From NCBI RefSeq assembly GCF_002300165.1, contig NZ_MLCE01000004.1, positions 13,120 to 77,119 on the forward strand: a stretch of 64,000 nucleotides of DNA, read 5' to 3'. Of the stretch, positions 42,130 through 50,942 are shown one piece after another. Every line of letters begins with the position of its first letter. Positions within the stretch are counted from its first letter, which is position 1. A program made the translations under genes and the position numbers. Under the pieces are notes generated by a model. That model was not told the DNA's origin, did not search any database, and saw nothing but the letters and a program-made list of their open reading frames with translations. Source of the stretch: Streptomyces sp. Tue6028 (GTDB lineage Bacteria > Actinomycetota > Actinomycetes > Streptomycetales > Streptomycetaceae).

Positions 42130-43653
42130 TCAGGCACCCATGAGCCGGGAACCGCGCAGCGGCGCCGCGAGCGCCAGGAGCGCGCGCTCGAGACCGTGGA
42201 GATGGGCGAGGGCCTGCTCGGCTCCGGGGTGGTGCCCCGGAGCCGCCGGACGGGCCGTCGCGGGACGCCCCGGCACGGCGCCGACCAGGGTCTCCATCGC
42301 GGTCTCGACCCGCCCGCACGCGGCCGTGAGACGTGCGTCGTGCGAGGCGTCCGGGTCGGCGGCCACGGCCGCGAGCCCCCGCACCTCGCGGGCGCAGTCG
42401 TCGAGCAGGGCGAGGATCTGACGGGCCCGCTCCTTGCGCGCACGCATCGGATTGAGCGGATGCACCAGGGGCGCGAGCGACAGGCGTACGCGCCCCAGGA
42501 GTGCTTCGAGCTCCCCCGCGCGCGGCGCCGGGTCGGCCTGATCGTCGCCCGCCAGCCGGTCGGCCGCCGCGGCGGTACAGCCGTGCACGGCGTGCAGGGC
42601 CCGCTCGACCCACCGGTCGGTGACGGCGTGCGTCGTGATGGGCAGGACCAGCGCGACGGCGAGCGCGGCACCCAGGGCGCCCGCTCCGGTCTCGGCCAGC
42701 CGGAGACCGAGCAGTCCGGGGTGCAGCACCCCGAGGAGCCCGTACAGCAGACCGGCCATCACGGTGACGAAGAACATCATCCAGCTGTACGAGGGTGCCG
42801 CCGTGTAGAAGATCCCGAAGACGCAGACGGCGACGAGCGCCGCGGTGGGCACCGGGGCGCCGTGCAGCGGTACGGCGATCAGCAGACCGGCGGCGATGCC
42901 GGTGACCGTGCCGACGACGCGCCGGAAACCGCGGACGAGCGTCTCACCGCGCGAGGCGGTGTTGACGAAGATCCACCAGGCGGTGCCCACGGCCCAGTAC
43001 CAACGGTCGTGGGAGATCAGCTGGCCCGCGGTGAGCGCGAACGCGCAGGCGGCGGTCGCCTGGAAGGCCTGGCGCGTGGCGGGGCGTGCGAGTCCGCGCC
43101 CGTCCAGCGGCGTGGGCGCGGCGGGCAGCGGGGTGCGCCGCTCGACGCACCAGGCGCCGAAACGCACGGTGGACGACGCGGTGAGCGCGAGTGCGACGGC
43201 GCCGAACAGCTGGGGAAGCTGGCCGGGAACGGCGTGCAGGAACTGCGTGGTGAAGAACATCATGAACGCGAAGATGCCGAGCGCGTGGCCGCGCGGACCC
43301 CAGCGGCGGGCGTACACGCCGGCGAAGATCACGGCGAGCCAGGTCGCGTCGCGCACCGCGGGCGTCCCGTGCAGGGCGGTCGCCAGCGCGAGGACCGGGA
43401 AGCCGGCCAGCGGCAGCAGGGCGGTGGTGACGGCCTGGCCGCGCACGGTCGGGTCGCCCACCGTGAACAGCGCGAGGAGCGCGGCGAGACCGCCCGTGAT
43501 GGACGCGGGCAGGGAGAGCCCGGCCCGTTCGCACACGGTCACCGCGAGACCGATACCGAGGACGGCCCGCAGGGAGACCCGCAGCCGGAACAGCCCCGGG
43601 TCCGGAGCCATGAACATCTTCTTCACCGTCGGCGGCCCGCCCCCACTTCGCAT
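42130..43653 (-). CDS. FUSC-family membrane exporter (second copy)
   Basis: This 507-residue protein has two sets of helices (about 20-170 and 195-330) and a cytoplasmic helical C-terminus. The motif YWAVGTAWWIFVNTASRGETLVRGFRRVVGTVTGIAAG is characteristic of FUSC/aromatic acid exporters. It is only distantly like the FUSC protein at 13957. The ATG at 43653 with GGAAGG five bases before it was chosen over GTG at 43659 and later ATGs at 43617 and 43611. It diverges from an Lrp-family gene, its probable regulator. Confidence 0.87.
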   Translation of the reverse strand: MRSGGGPPTVKKMFMAPDPGLFRLRVSLRAVLGIGLAVTVCERAGLSLPASITGGLAALLALFTVGDPTVRGQAVTTALLPLAGFPVLALATALHGTPAVRDATWLAVIFAGVYARRWGPRGHALGIFAFMMFFTTQFLHAVPGQLPQLFGAVALALTASSTVRFGAWCVERRTPLPAAPTPLDGRGLARPATRQAFQATAACAFALTAGQLISHDRWYWAVGTAWWIFVNTASRGETLVRGFRRVVGTVTGIAAGLLIAVPLHGAPVPTAALVAVCVFGIFYTAAPSYSWMMFFVTVMAGLLYGLLGVLHPGLLGLRLAETGAGALGAALAVALVLPITTHAVTDRWVERALHAVHGCTAAAADRLAGDDQADPAPRAGELEALLGRVRLSLAPLVHPLNPMRARKERARQILALLDDCAREVRGLAAVAADPDASHDARLTAACGRVETAMETLVGAVPGRPATARPAAPGHHPGAEQALAHLHGLERALLALAAPLRGSRLMGA

Positions 43654-43873
43654 CGACACCTTCCGCGCACGGGTCCGTTCGGGCCTCGGCCCTCAGGACA
43701 TGGGAATGGCGCCGCGGGTCCGGGCCGGCGTCCTTGCCGTCCGGCGCTGCGCAGCGCCATGAATACAGACAAGGTAAGCAACAGCCGGGAACTGGCTCAA
43801 CAGGCGGAACCCAGGGAGGGCCATTGGTACAGTCGAAGGAGATCACGTAGGACAACAGGAAGACCAACGGACC

Positions 43874-44350
43874 ATGGCCGTGGACGAACTAGACACCCGC
43901 ATCCTGCGGCTGCTGCTCGAACAACCGCGCACCAGCGTGCGCGAGTACGCGCGCATCCTCGGCATCGCCCGCGGCACGCTCCAGGCGCGCCTCGACCGGC
44001 TGGAGCGAGACGGCGTGATCACCGGAGCGGCCCCGTCGCTCTCCCCCGCCGCCCTCGGACACCCGGTCCTGGCCTTCGTGCACATCGAGGTCACGCAGGG
44101 CCACCTCGACGAGGTCGGCGACGCCCTGGCCGCCGTGCCGGAGATCGTCGAGGCGTTCTCGATCACCGGCGGCGGCGATCTGCTCACCCGCGTGGTGGCC
44201 CGGGACAACGCACATCTGGAGGACGTGATCCAGGCCCTGATCAGCCTGCCGGGCGTCGTCCGCACCCGCACCGAGGTGGCGCTGCGCGAACGCGTCCCGC
44301 ACCGGTTGCTGCCCCTCGTGGAGTCGATCGGGCGCAGCGCGAGGAGCTGA
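43874..44350 (+). CDS. Lrp/AsnC-family regulator
   Basis: This 158-residue protein has the typical N-terminal HTH (LDTRILRLLLEQPRTSVREYARILGIARGTLQARLDRLERDGVI) and a C-terminal RAM domain (FSITGGGDLLTRVVARDNAHLEDVI) that binds amino acids and forms oligomers. It diverges from the FUSC exporter across 220 bases of less GC-rich DNA and probably controls it (inference). Confidence 0.9.
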   Translation: MAVDELDTRILRLLLEQPRTSVREYARILGIARGTLQARLDRLERDGVITGAAPSLSPAALGHPVLAFVHIEVTQGHLDEVGDALAAVPEIVEAFSITGGGDLLTRVVARDNAHLEDVIQALISLPGVVRTRTEVALRERVPHRLLPLVESIGRSARS

Positions 44351-44471
44351 CCACCGGACGACCCGGAGCCGACCACCGGCCGGCCGTGGGCCGGGGCCGA
44401 GCTCAACCGCCGGCCGGGCCCCGGTGGACCCGAGCGGATCCGCCCGCCGTGCACTTGGCATCCTTTTCCGC

Positions 44472-45164
44472 ATGAGCACCTTCGGCACCACGGCGGTCAT
44501 CTTCGATCTCGACGGAACGCTCGTGGACAGCGAGCCGAACTACTTCGAGGCGGGCCGCCGGACCCTCGCCGAGCAGGGCGTCACGGACTTCACCTGGGCC
44601 GACCACGAGCAGTACGTCGGCATCAGCACCCAGGAGACGCTCGCCCTCTGGAAGGAGCGCTACGGCCTGACAGCCCCGCTCGACACGCTGCTCGCCGACA
44701 AGAACCGCCGCTATCTGGAGCTGGCCCGCGCCTCGACGCAGGTGTACCCGGAGATGCGGAAGTTCGTGGAGCTGCTGGCCGCCGAGGACGTCCCGATGGC
44801 GGTGGCCTCCGGCTCCTCGCCGGAGGCCATCGAGGCGATCCTGGCGGGCACGGGCCTTGCCCCGTACATGCCGACCGTGGTCTCGGCCGACGAGGTCGCG
44901 CACGGCAAGCCCGCCCCCGACGTCTTCCTGGAGGCGGCTCGCCGCCTGGGCGCCGCACCGGCCGACTGCGTGGTGCTGGAGGACGCCGCGCCGGGCGTCG
45001 CCGCCGCGCACGCCGCCGGGATGCGGTGCATCGCGGTCCCCTACGTCGCCGCGCAGGCCGACGACCCGGCCTTCGCGACGGCCGGACTGCTGCTGCGCGG
45101 CGGTCAGTCCGAGTTCACCGCGCGCGGCGCGTACGACTGGCTCGCGCCACGCACGTCCGGCTGA
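44472..45164 (+). CDS. HAD-IA phosphatase (beta-phosphoglucomutase-like)
   Basis: This 230-residue hydrolase has the canonical motif I FDLDGTLVDSE (both Asp present), Ser in VASGSSPEAIE, Lys in HGKPAPDVF, and motif IV VLEDAAPGVAAAHAAG. The cap domain between motifs I and II is helical as in beta-PGM and sugar-phosphate phosphatases. The substrate is not known. The ATG at 44472 follows a 120-base gap after the Lrp gene. Confidence 0.9.
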   Translation: MSTFGTTAVIFDLDGTLVDSEPNYFEAGRRTLAEQGVTDFTWADHEQYVGISTQETLALWKERYGLTAPLDTLLADKNRRYLELARASTQVYPEMRKFVELLAAEDVPMAVASGSSPEAIEAILAGTGLAPYMPTVVSADEVAHGKPAPDVFLEAARRLGAAPADCVVLEDAAPGVAAAHAAGMRCIAVPYVAAQADDPAFATAGLLLRGGQSEFTARGAYDWLAPRTSG

Positions 45165-45171
45165 CGACCGA

Positions 45172-45300
45172 CGGGGCCGACGCACTGACGGGCCGACCGG
45201 CCCACCGGCTGACGGGCCAACGCGCCAACGGACCGACGGGGCGACGGGGCGACGGGCCAACGGACCGACGAGGCGACGGGCCAACGGGCCAACGGGCCAG
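45172..45300. repeat. Degenerate GACGGGCCA/GACGGGGC tandem repeat
   Basis: About twelve 8-9-base units (CGACGGGGC, GACGGGCCAAC, GGACCGACG) fill the convergent gap between the HAD gene and xdhC. Confidence 0.75.
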
Positions 45301-45335
45301 GCGATCCGGCCCGCTCTCGTCCCGCCGCCGGCCGG

Positions 45336-46880
45336 TCAGGACGCCCGGACCACCGATGCGGTCACCCGGTCGTGGTGGATCGGCAGCCCGTTGCCGGTGA
45401 GCGGGACGCCCGATCCGCCACGCCGCGACGCGACGATCTCGGCCGCGATGGACAGGGCCGTCTCCTCAGGGGTGCGGGCGCCGAGGTCGAGACCGATGGG
45501 CGAGCGCAGCCGCGCGAGTTCCGGGTCGGTGAGGCCCACCTCGCGCAGGCGGCGCTCGCGGTCCTCGTGGGTGCGACGTGACCCCATGGCGCCGACGTAC
45601 GCGACGGGCAGGCGCAGTGCCGTCTCCAGCAGGGGGATGTCGAACTTGGCGTCGTGGGTGAGGACGCACAGGACCGTGCGGTGGTCGGTCGCGGTGTTCC
45701 GCAGGTAGCGGTGCGGCCAGTCGACCACGACCTCGTCGGCCTCGGGGAAGCGGTTCCGGGTAGCGAAGACGGGGCGGGCGTCGCACACGGTCACGTGGTG
45801 ACCGAGGAACTTGCCCGCCCGGACCAGTGCCGCCGCGAAGTCCACGGCGCCGAAGACGATCATCCGCGGCGGGGGCACGCTCGACTCCACGAACAGCGTC
45901 ACCCCGCCCGGGCAGTTCGCCCCGTCCTCGGAGATCTCGACGGTGCCGGTGCGTCCCGCGTCGAGCATGGCCCGGGCCTCGGCTGCCGCGGTCGCTTCCA
46001 GCGCGGCACCGACGCCCCCTTCCCGTGACCACGAGGCCCCGCCGCCCCCGTCCCACTGCGGCCCGACCTGCACCGCGTCCCGCTCCGGCCCGACCTGCAC
46101 CGCGTCCCGATTCGGCTCGACCTGCACCGTGTCCCGCTCCGGCCCGACCTGCACCCCGTCCCGCTCCGGCCCGACCTGCACCCCGTCCCGCTCCGGCCCG
46201 ACCTGCACCCCGTCCCGCTCCGGCCCGACCTGCACCCCGTCCCGATTCGGCTCGACCTCCGTCGCGTCCCGATGCGGCCCGGACCCCGTCACGTCCGGCT
46301 TCGGCTCGGCCGCCGGCGCGGAGCGCGACACCCCGGTCCCCACCGCGTCCCACTCCGGCCCGGTCCCCGGCGCGGAGCCCGACGGCCCGGCCGCCGCGGC
46401 GGAACCGGACCGTTGCGAGCCGTCCGTCAGCGTTCCCTCGTACGACCCGTCGGCGTGCACGAGCAGCGCACCACCCAGGAGGTCGGCCGGCCCCCTGGCC
46501 ACCCGGGCGAGCGCCGCCGCCTCGCCCCGCGCGGCGGCGGCCAGCCAGGCCGCGAGGGCCGGAGTGTCCGCGCGTACCGGCATGACGAGGACGTCGAGCA
46601 CCCCGCCGCAGGTCAGGCCCACCGCGAAGGCGTCCTCGTCGCTGTAGCCGAAGCGTTCGAGGGCCACCCGCCCGTCCTGGAGGGCCTCGACGCACAGGTC
46701 GTACACGGCCCCCTCGACACAGCCGCCGGAGACGGATCCGATGGCGGTGCCGTCGCTGTCCACGGCGAGGGCGGCGCCAGGACCGCGCGGTGCGCTGCCG
46801 CCGACCGCCACGACGGTGGCGACGGCGAAGTCCCGGCCCTCCTCGACCCACCGGTGCAACTCCTCGGCGAGGTCAAGCAC
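45336..46880 (-). CDS. xdhC: XdhC/PaoD-family molybdenum cofactor insertion protein with repeat insert
   Basis: This 514-residue protein is longer than usual XdhC. The N-terminal XdhC_CoxI domain (VATVVAVGGSAPRGPGAALAV, GSVSGGCVEGAV, LTCGG) and the C-terminal Rossmann domain (MIVFGAVDFAAALVRAGKFLG, LTHDAKFD, AYVGAMGSRRTHEDR) are both intact. Between them about 130 residues are low-complexity, including some eight copies of a nonapeptide RDGVQVGPE. XdhC proteins bind sulfurated molybdenum cofactor and insert it into the large hydroxylase subunit. It is the last gene of the operon and overlaps paoC by eight bases. Confidence 0.9.
   Translation of the reverse strand: MLDLAEELHRWVEEGRDFAVATVVAVGGSAPRGPGAALAVDSDGTAIGSVSGGCVEGAVYDLCVEALQDGRVALERFGYSDEDAFAVGLTCGGVLDVLVMPVRADTPALAAWLAAAARGEAAALARVARGPADLLGGALLVHADGSYEGTLTDGSQRSGSAAAAGPSGSAPGTGPEWDAVGTGVSRSAPAAEPKPDVTGSGPHRDATEVEPNRDGVQVGPERDGVQVGPERDGVQVGPERDGVQVGPERDTVQVEPNRDAVQVGPERDAVQVGPQWDGGGGASWSREGGVGAALEATAAAEARAMLDAGRTGTVEISEDGANCPGGVTLFVESSVPPPRMIVFGAVDFAAALVRAGKFLGHHVTVCDARPVFATRNRFPEADEVVVDWPHRYLRNTATDHRTVLCVLTHDAKFDIPLLETALRLPVAYVGAMGSRRTHEDRERRLREVGLTDPELARLRSPIGLDLGARTPEETALSIAAEIVASRRGGSGVPLTGNGLPIHHDRVTASVVRAS
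46050..46275. repeat. 27-bp in-frame minisatellite within xdhC
   Basis: About eight head-to-tail copies of a 27-base unit. GACCTGCAC starts recur at 46065, 46092 and at 27-base steps up to about 46227, with a diverged copy at 46254. It encodes nine residues per unit. Confidence 0.92.
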
Positions 46881-48996
46881 CGTCCGCTCCCCCGACGGCG
46901 TTCAGGACGCGGTCCGGCCGGATCGGCAGGTTCCGGTGGCGCACGCCGGTCGCGTGCCAGACCGCGTTGGCGACGGCCGCCGCAGCTCCCACGACGCCGA
47001 TCTCGCCGATGCCCTTGATCCCGACCGGGTCGTCCGGGTCCGGATCGTCCACCCAGTCCGCCTCGATGGCCGGCACGTCGGCGTGCGCGGCGAAGTGGTA
47101 GCCGGCCAGGTCGGCGCCGACGTGACCGCCGGAGGCCTGGTCCCGGGTCGCCTCCTCGTGGAGGGCCATGGACAGGCCCCAGGTCATGCCGCCGACGAAC
47201 TGCCCGCGCGCGGTCAGCGGATTGACGATCCGGCCCGCCGCGAAGATCCCCAGCATGCGGCGCACCCGTACCTCGCCCGTGCCGACGTCCACGGCGACCT
47301 CGGCGAACTGCGCCCCGAAGGCGTGCCGTTCCTTCTCCGTGAGCGCGCCGACCGCGGCGGAGGTGTCGGACCGCTCGGTGATCCCCTCCGGCGGAAGGGC
47401 CACGCCCGGGACGAGCCGTTCCCGCAGGGCGCGCGCCGCGACGGTGATCGCCCAGGCCCAGGAGCGCGTTCCCATCGAGCCGCCGGCCATGATCGCGGCG
47501 CCGAAGTCGCTGTCCGCGATCCGCATCCGGATGCGCCCGGGTGTCGTCCCCAGCGCGTCGGCCGCGATCTGCGTCAGCGCCGTCCGTGAGCCGGTGCCGA
47601 TGTCGGCGGCGGTGATCCGCACGGTGAACGTGCCGTCGGCCTCCGCCGTCACGGCGGCCGTGGAGGGCGCGGAGAGCGTGGGGAAGGCGGAGGCGGCCGT
47701 GCCGGTGCCGAGCAGCCAGCGTCCCTCGCGGCGGACGCCGGGACGCGGGTCGCGGTCCGCCCAGCCGAACCGGCGGGCGCCCTCCTCGAAGCAGGCGAGG
47801 AGGTTGCGGCTGCTGAACGGCAGCCCGGTCAGGGGCCCCACGGACGGCTCGTTGCGCACCCGCAGCTCGATCGGGTCGATGCCGCACTTCTCGGCGAGCT
47901 CGTCGAGCGCCGACTCCAGCGCGAACGAGCCGGGGGCCTCGCCCGGGGCCCGCATCCAGGTCGGTGTGGGCACATCGAGCCGTACGACCCGGCTGGCCGT
48001 GTGGTGCGCGTTCGCGTCGTACAGCGGATGTCCGAAGTCCGCGGCCCGTTCCACGAATTCATGGACGGTCGAGGTCAGGCACTCCGACACGTGGTCGACG
48101 GCGCGCAACCGGCCGTCGTGGTCGGCGCCGAGCCTGACCCGCTGCACCGTGGGGCTGCGGTAGCCGACGAGCGCGAACATCTGACGTCGGGTCAGCACGA
48201 CGCGGACGGGACGGTGCAGGACCGTCGCGGCCATCGCCGCCGAGACCTGGTGCGGGCGGGTTCCCTTGGAGCCGAAGCCGCCGCCGACGTGCTCGGAGCG
48301 CACCCGCACCGATTCCGCGTCGAGCGAGAACAGCTTCGCGAGCTCGTCCGCCACGAACCTGCTGCCCTGGTTGGAGTCGACGACCTCCAGGCGGCCGCCG
48401 TCCCATCGGGCGATCGCCGCGTGCGGCTCCATGGAGCTGTGGTGCTCCTCAGGAGTGGTGTACTCCGCGTCCACCACGACGGCGGAGGAGGCGAGTTCGG
48501 ACTCCAGGTCGCCTCTGCTCTCCTCCGCGCCCTCGGGGGTGTACATGCCGGAGTGTCCGGCGAAGAAGGCCACGTCGTGAGGTTCGGCGTCGTACCGCAC
48601 CGTGAGGGTCTCCGCCGCCTCCCGGGCCTGCTCGGGCGTCTCGGCGACGACCAGGGCGACCGGCCAGCCGACGTACGGCACGCGGTCGTGCTGGAAGAGC
48701 TGGAGCACCGGGTCGGGCGGTCCGAACACGCCCATGTAGCCGGCTTCGAGCCGCGGGGCGTTGCCGTGGTGCAGCACGGCGAGGACTCCGGGCATGTCGA
48801 GGACGGGCGCCTCCTCGACCGAGCGCACTCGCCCGCGTGCCACGGTCGCCAACACGAGCCAGCCGTGTGCCAGTTCGGGGTGCGGGACCTCTCCGGCGTA
48901 GCGTGCGGCGCCCGTGACCTTGGCGAGGCCCTCCACTCGGGTGTGCGCGGTGCCGACGGCCCGGCTCGCCGCGGCGGTCGGGGTGGTCGTGGTCAT
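46873..48996 (-). CDS. paoC: Molybdopterin-binding subunit of xanthine oxidase-family oxidoreductase (PaoC-like)
   Basis: This 707-residue large subunit has an N-terminal aldehyde oxidase a/b hammerhead (GLAKVTGAARYAGEV), then Moco-binding regions (SEHVGGGFGSKG, MRAPGEAPGSFALESALDELA) and the C-terminal GIKGIGEIG, whose Glu is the catalytic base. The order small-medium-large-chaperone and the 4Fe-4S medium subunit favour an aldehyde oxidoreductase of the PaoABC type over xanthine dehydrogenase. Its ATG overlaps the paoB-like stop as ATGA. Confidence 0.92.
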   Translation of the reverse strand: MTTTTPTAAASRAVGTAHTRVEGLAKVTGAARYAGEVPHPELAHGWLVLATVARGRVRSVEEAPVLDMPGVLAVLHHGNAPRLEAGYMGVFGPPDPVLQLFQHDRVPYVGWPVALVVAETPEQAREAAETLTVRYDAEPHDVAFFAGHSGMYTPEGAEESRGDLESELASSAVVVDAEYTTPEEHHSSMEPHAAIARWDGGRLEVVDSNQGSRFVADELAKLFSLDAESVRVRSEHVGGGFGSKGTRPHQVSAAMAATVLHRPVRVVLTRRQMFALVGYRSPTVQRVRLGADHDGRLRAVDHVSECLTSTVHEFVERAADFGHPLYDANAHHTASRVVRLDVPTPTWMRAPGEAPGSFALESALDELAEKCGIDPIELRVRNEPSVGPLTGLPFSSRNLLACFEEGARRFGWADRDPRPGVRREGRWLLGTGTAASAFPTLSAPSTAAVTAEADGTFTVRITAADIGTGSRTALTQIAADALGTTPGRIRMRIADSDFGAAIMAGGSMGTRSWAWAITVAARALRERLVPGVALPPEGITERSDTSAAVGALTEKERHAFGAQFAEVAVDVGTGEVRVRRMLGIFAAGRIVNPLTARGQFVGGMTWGLSMALHEEATRDQASGGHVGADLAGYHFAAHADVPAIEADWVDDPDPDDPVGIKGIGEIGVVGAAAAVANAVWHATGVRHRNLPIRPDRVLNAVGGADGA

Positions 48997-49985
48997 CGGG
49001 CGGCCTCCTCGGCGAGTTCGGTCAGCACGGCCACGACGAGATTGCGCATCAGGGTCACCTTGTAGCCGTTGTGGGGCAGGGGGCGGGCGGCCGCCAGTTC
49101 GGCGTCCGCGGCGGCGGCGAACGCCTCCGCGCTCACCGGGCCCCCGGTCAGCAGCCGTTCGGCCGTCGTGGCCCGCCAGGGCCGGGACGCCACCGCGCCG
49201 AAGGCGAGCCGCACATCCCGGACGACGTCCCCCTGGACGTCGAGGGCCGCGGCGACCGAGCCGATCGCGAACGCGTACGAGGCGCGCTCGCGCACCTTCC
49301 GGTACCGCGAGGTGGCGGCGACGGGGGCGGCGGGCAGGGTGACGGCGGTGATCAGCGCGCCGGCCGGCAGGGCCGTCTCCAGATGCGGGGTGTCACCGAC
49401 GGGCAGATAGAGATCGGAGAGGGGCAGCTCCCCCGGCCCGTCCGCCGATTCGTACGCGACGACGGCGTCGAGGGCGGTGAGGGCCACGGCCATGTCCGAG
49501 GGGTGCGTGGCCACGCAGTGCTCGGAGGCTCCGAGAACGGCGTGGTTGTGGTGTTCGCCCTCGATGGCGGGACAACCGCTGCCGGGAGTCCGCTTGTTGC
49601 ACGGCTTGGTCAGGTCGGTGAAGTAGCCGCAGCGGGTGCGCTGGAGCAGGTTCCCGCCGACCGTGGCCATGTTGCGCAGTTGCCCGGAGGCTCCGGCGAG
49701 CACCGCCTGCGCCAACGCCGGGTAGTGCCGGCGCACTTCGGGGTGGGCGGCGAGTTCGCTGTTGGTGACGGTGGCGCCGATGCGCAGCCCGTCCTCGGGC
49801 GAGAACTCGATCCGGCCGAGGGGCAGTTCGCGTACGTCGACGAGCCGGGTGGGCCTTTCCACCCCGGCCTTCATCAGGTCGACGAGGTTGGTGCCGCCGC
49901 CCAGGAAGCGGGCCTCGGGGTCGCCGCCGAGCAACGCCACGGCGCCCTGGACGTCGTGGGCCCGGTCGTATCCGAACTCCTTCAT
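48993..49985 (-). CDS. paoB: FAD-binding subunit with extra 4Fe-4S site (PaoB-like)
   Basis: This 330-residue medium subunit has FLGGGTNLVDLMKAGVE and ATVGGNLLQRTRC for FAD. The segment RCGYFTDLTKPCNKRTPGSGC (about residues 117-138) contains the Cys set that holds an additional [4Fe-4S] cluster in E. coli PaoB and in hydroxybenzoyl-CoA reductase. Ordinary xanthine dehydrogenase medium subunits lack it. The start ATG at 49985 overlaps the paoA-like stop as ATGA. The subunit passes electrons from iron-sulfur clusters to its acceptor through FAD. Confidence 0.92.
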   Translation of the reverse strand: MKEFGYDRAHDVQGAVALLGGDPEARFLGGGTNLVDLMKAGVERPTRLVDVRELPLGRIEFSPEDGLRIGATVTNSELAAHPEVRRHYPALAQAVLAGASGQLRNMATVGGNLLQRTRCGYFTDLTKPCNKRTPGSGCPAIEGEHHNHAVLGASEHCVATHPSDMAVALTALDAVVAYESADGPGELPLSDLYLPVGDTPHLETALPAGALITAVTLPAAPVAATSRYRKVRERASYAFAIGSVAAALDVQGDVVRDVRLAFGAVASRPWRATTAERLLTGGPVSAEAFAAAADAELAAARPLPHNGYKVTLMRNLVVAVLTELAEEAAR

Positions 49986-50596
49986 GCCGCGACCTCCTCG
50001 GTGTCGGAACCGGTCCCGGACCCCTGCGCCCCGGAGCGCGGCGGTCCGGAGTCCGGCTCCGCGGGGACCTGCGCCCCGGCAGCCCGTGCGACCGCCTGGA
50101 CGATCGACACGTAGGCGCCACAGCGGCACAGGTTTCCGCTCATCCGCTCCCGGATCTCCTCGGCGGTGAGCGGTGGCGGGCCCGCTTCGGAGCGGACGTC
50201 GTCGGTCACCGCGCTCGGCCAGCCCGCCGCGTGCTCCTCGATCACCGCGATCGCCGAGCAGATCTGGCCGGGGGTGCAGTAGCCGCACTGGTAACCGTCG
50301 AGGTCGAGGAACGCCTGCTGGACCGGATGCAGCCGCTCACCGTCGGCCACGCCCTCGATGGTGGTGATCTCGCGGCCCTCGGCGGCGACCGCCAGTTGCA
50401 GGCAGGAGACGGCCCTGCGACCGTCGACGAGCACCGTGCAGGCACCGCACTGCCCCTGGTCACAGCCCTTCTTGGTACCGGTGAGGTCCAGCTGTTCGCG
50501 CAGTGCGTCGAGCAGGGTGGTGCGGTGGTCGACGGGCAGCGTGTACTTCTTGTTGTTGATGTTCAGGGTGATGGCGCTGGACGTCGATGGGGCCAT
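49982..50596 (-). CDS. paoA: 2[2Fe-2S] subunit (PaoA-like)
   Basis: This 204-residue small subunit has the plant-ferredoxin site CDQGQCGACTVLVDG plus C in SCLQL. The second cluster is held by GYQCGYCTPGQI and GNLCRCGAY. The C-terminal 30 residues are Gly/Ser/Pro-rich. E. coli PaoA has a Tat signal, but here the protein starts MAPSTSSAITLNIN, so this complex should be cytoplasmic. ATG at 50596 follows GAAGG. It is the first gene of the operon and diverges from a TetR gene. Confidence 0.93.
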   Translation of the reverse strand: MAPSTSSAITLNINNKKYTLPVDHRTTLLDALREQLDLTGTKKGCDQGQCGACTVLVDGRRAVSCLQLAVAAEGREITTIEGVADGERLHPVQQAFLDLDGYQCGYCTPGQICSAIAVIEEHAAGWPSAVTDDVRSEAGPPPLTAEEIRERMSGNLCRCGAYVSIVQAVARAAGAQVPAEPDSGPPRSGAQGSGTGSDTEEVAA

Positions 50597-50942
50597 GATC
50601 AGCCTTCTTTCGCGTGTGTCGTGCGCGTCGAAGTCGAACGGGGGCGGTCCGTGGCGGCTCGTCATCCCGCCGGGTGCGCCAGAATGCCTCTCGGCGATCG
50701 GTTCCGGCCATCCACACGGAGCGGGTCAGCCACTAGAGTGAGCTCCAAGCGGACAGCTGTCCGCTACCCGTAAAAGCTAACGGACAGCTGTCCGGTTAGC
50801 AAGGTCGACCGGTCGACGACCACGGTCGGCCACACCATGACTCCGGAGGGAGTCCGGCCGAGGTTCCGGGAGATCCCCGGCACGGGGCCCGGACGGAGTC
50901 CGGCCGACATCCCGGAAGGCCGACATCCCGGAAGGAGGACGA
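50597..50942. promoter_or_regulatory. Divergent pao/tetR promoter region with two identical palindromes
   Basis: GCGGACAG-CTGTCCGC at 50749-50764 (perfect 16-base palindrome) and CGGACAG-CTGTCCG at 50781-50794 (perfect 14) are centred 31 bases apart, about three helical turns, with the AT-richer CGTAAAAGCTAA between. They are probable TetR operators controlling both directions. The remaining stretch to 50942 holds short GGAAG(G) repeats only. Confidence 0.8.

Noticed and set aside
46050..46275. Frameshift or broken xdhC
   Set aside because: The repeat unit is 27 bases, so the frame is kept, and both flanking domains are complete.
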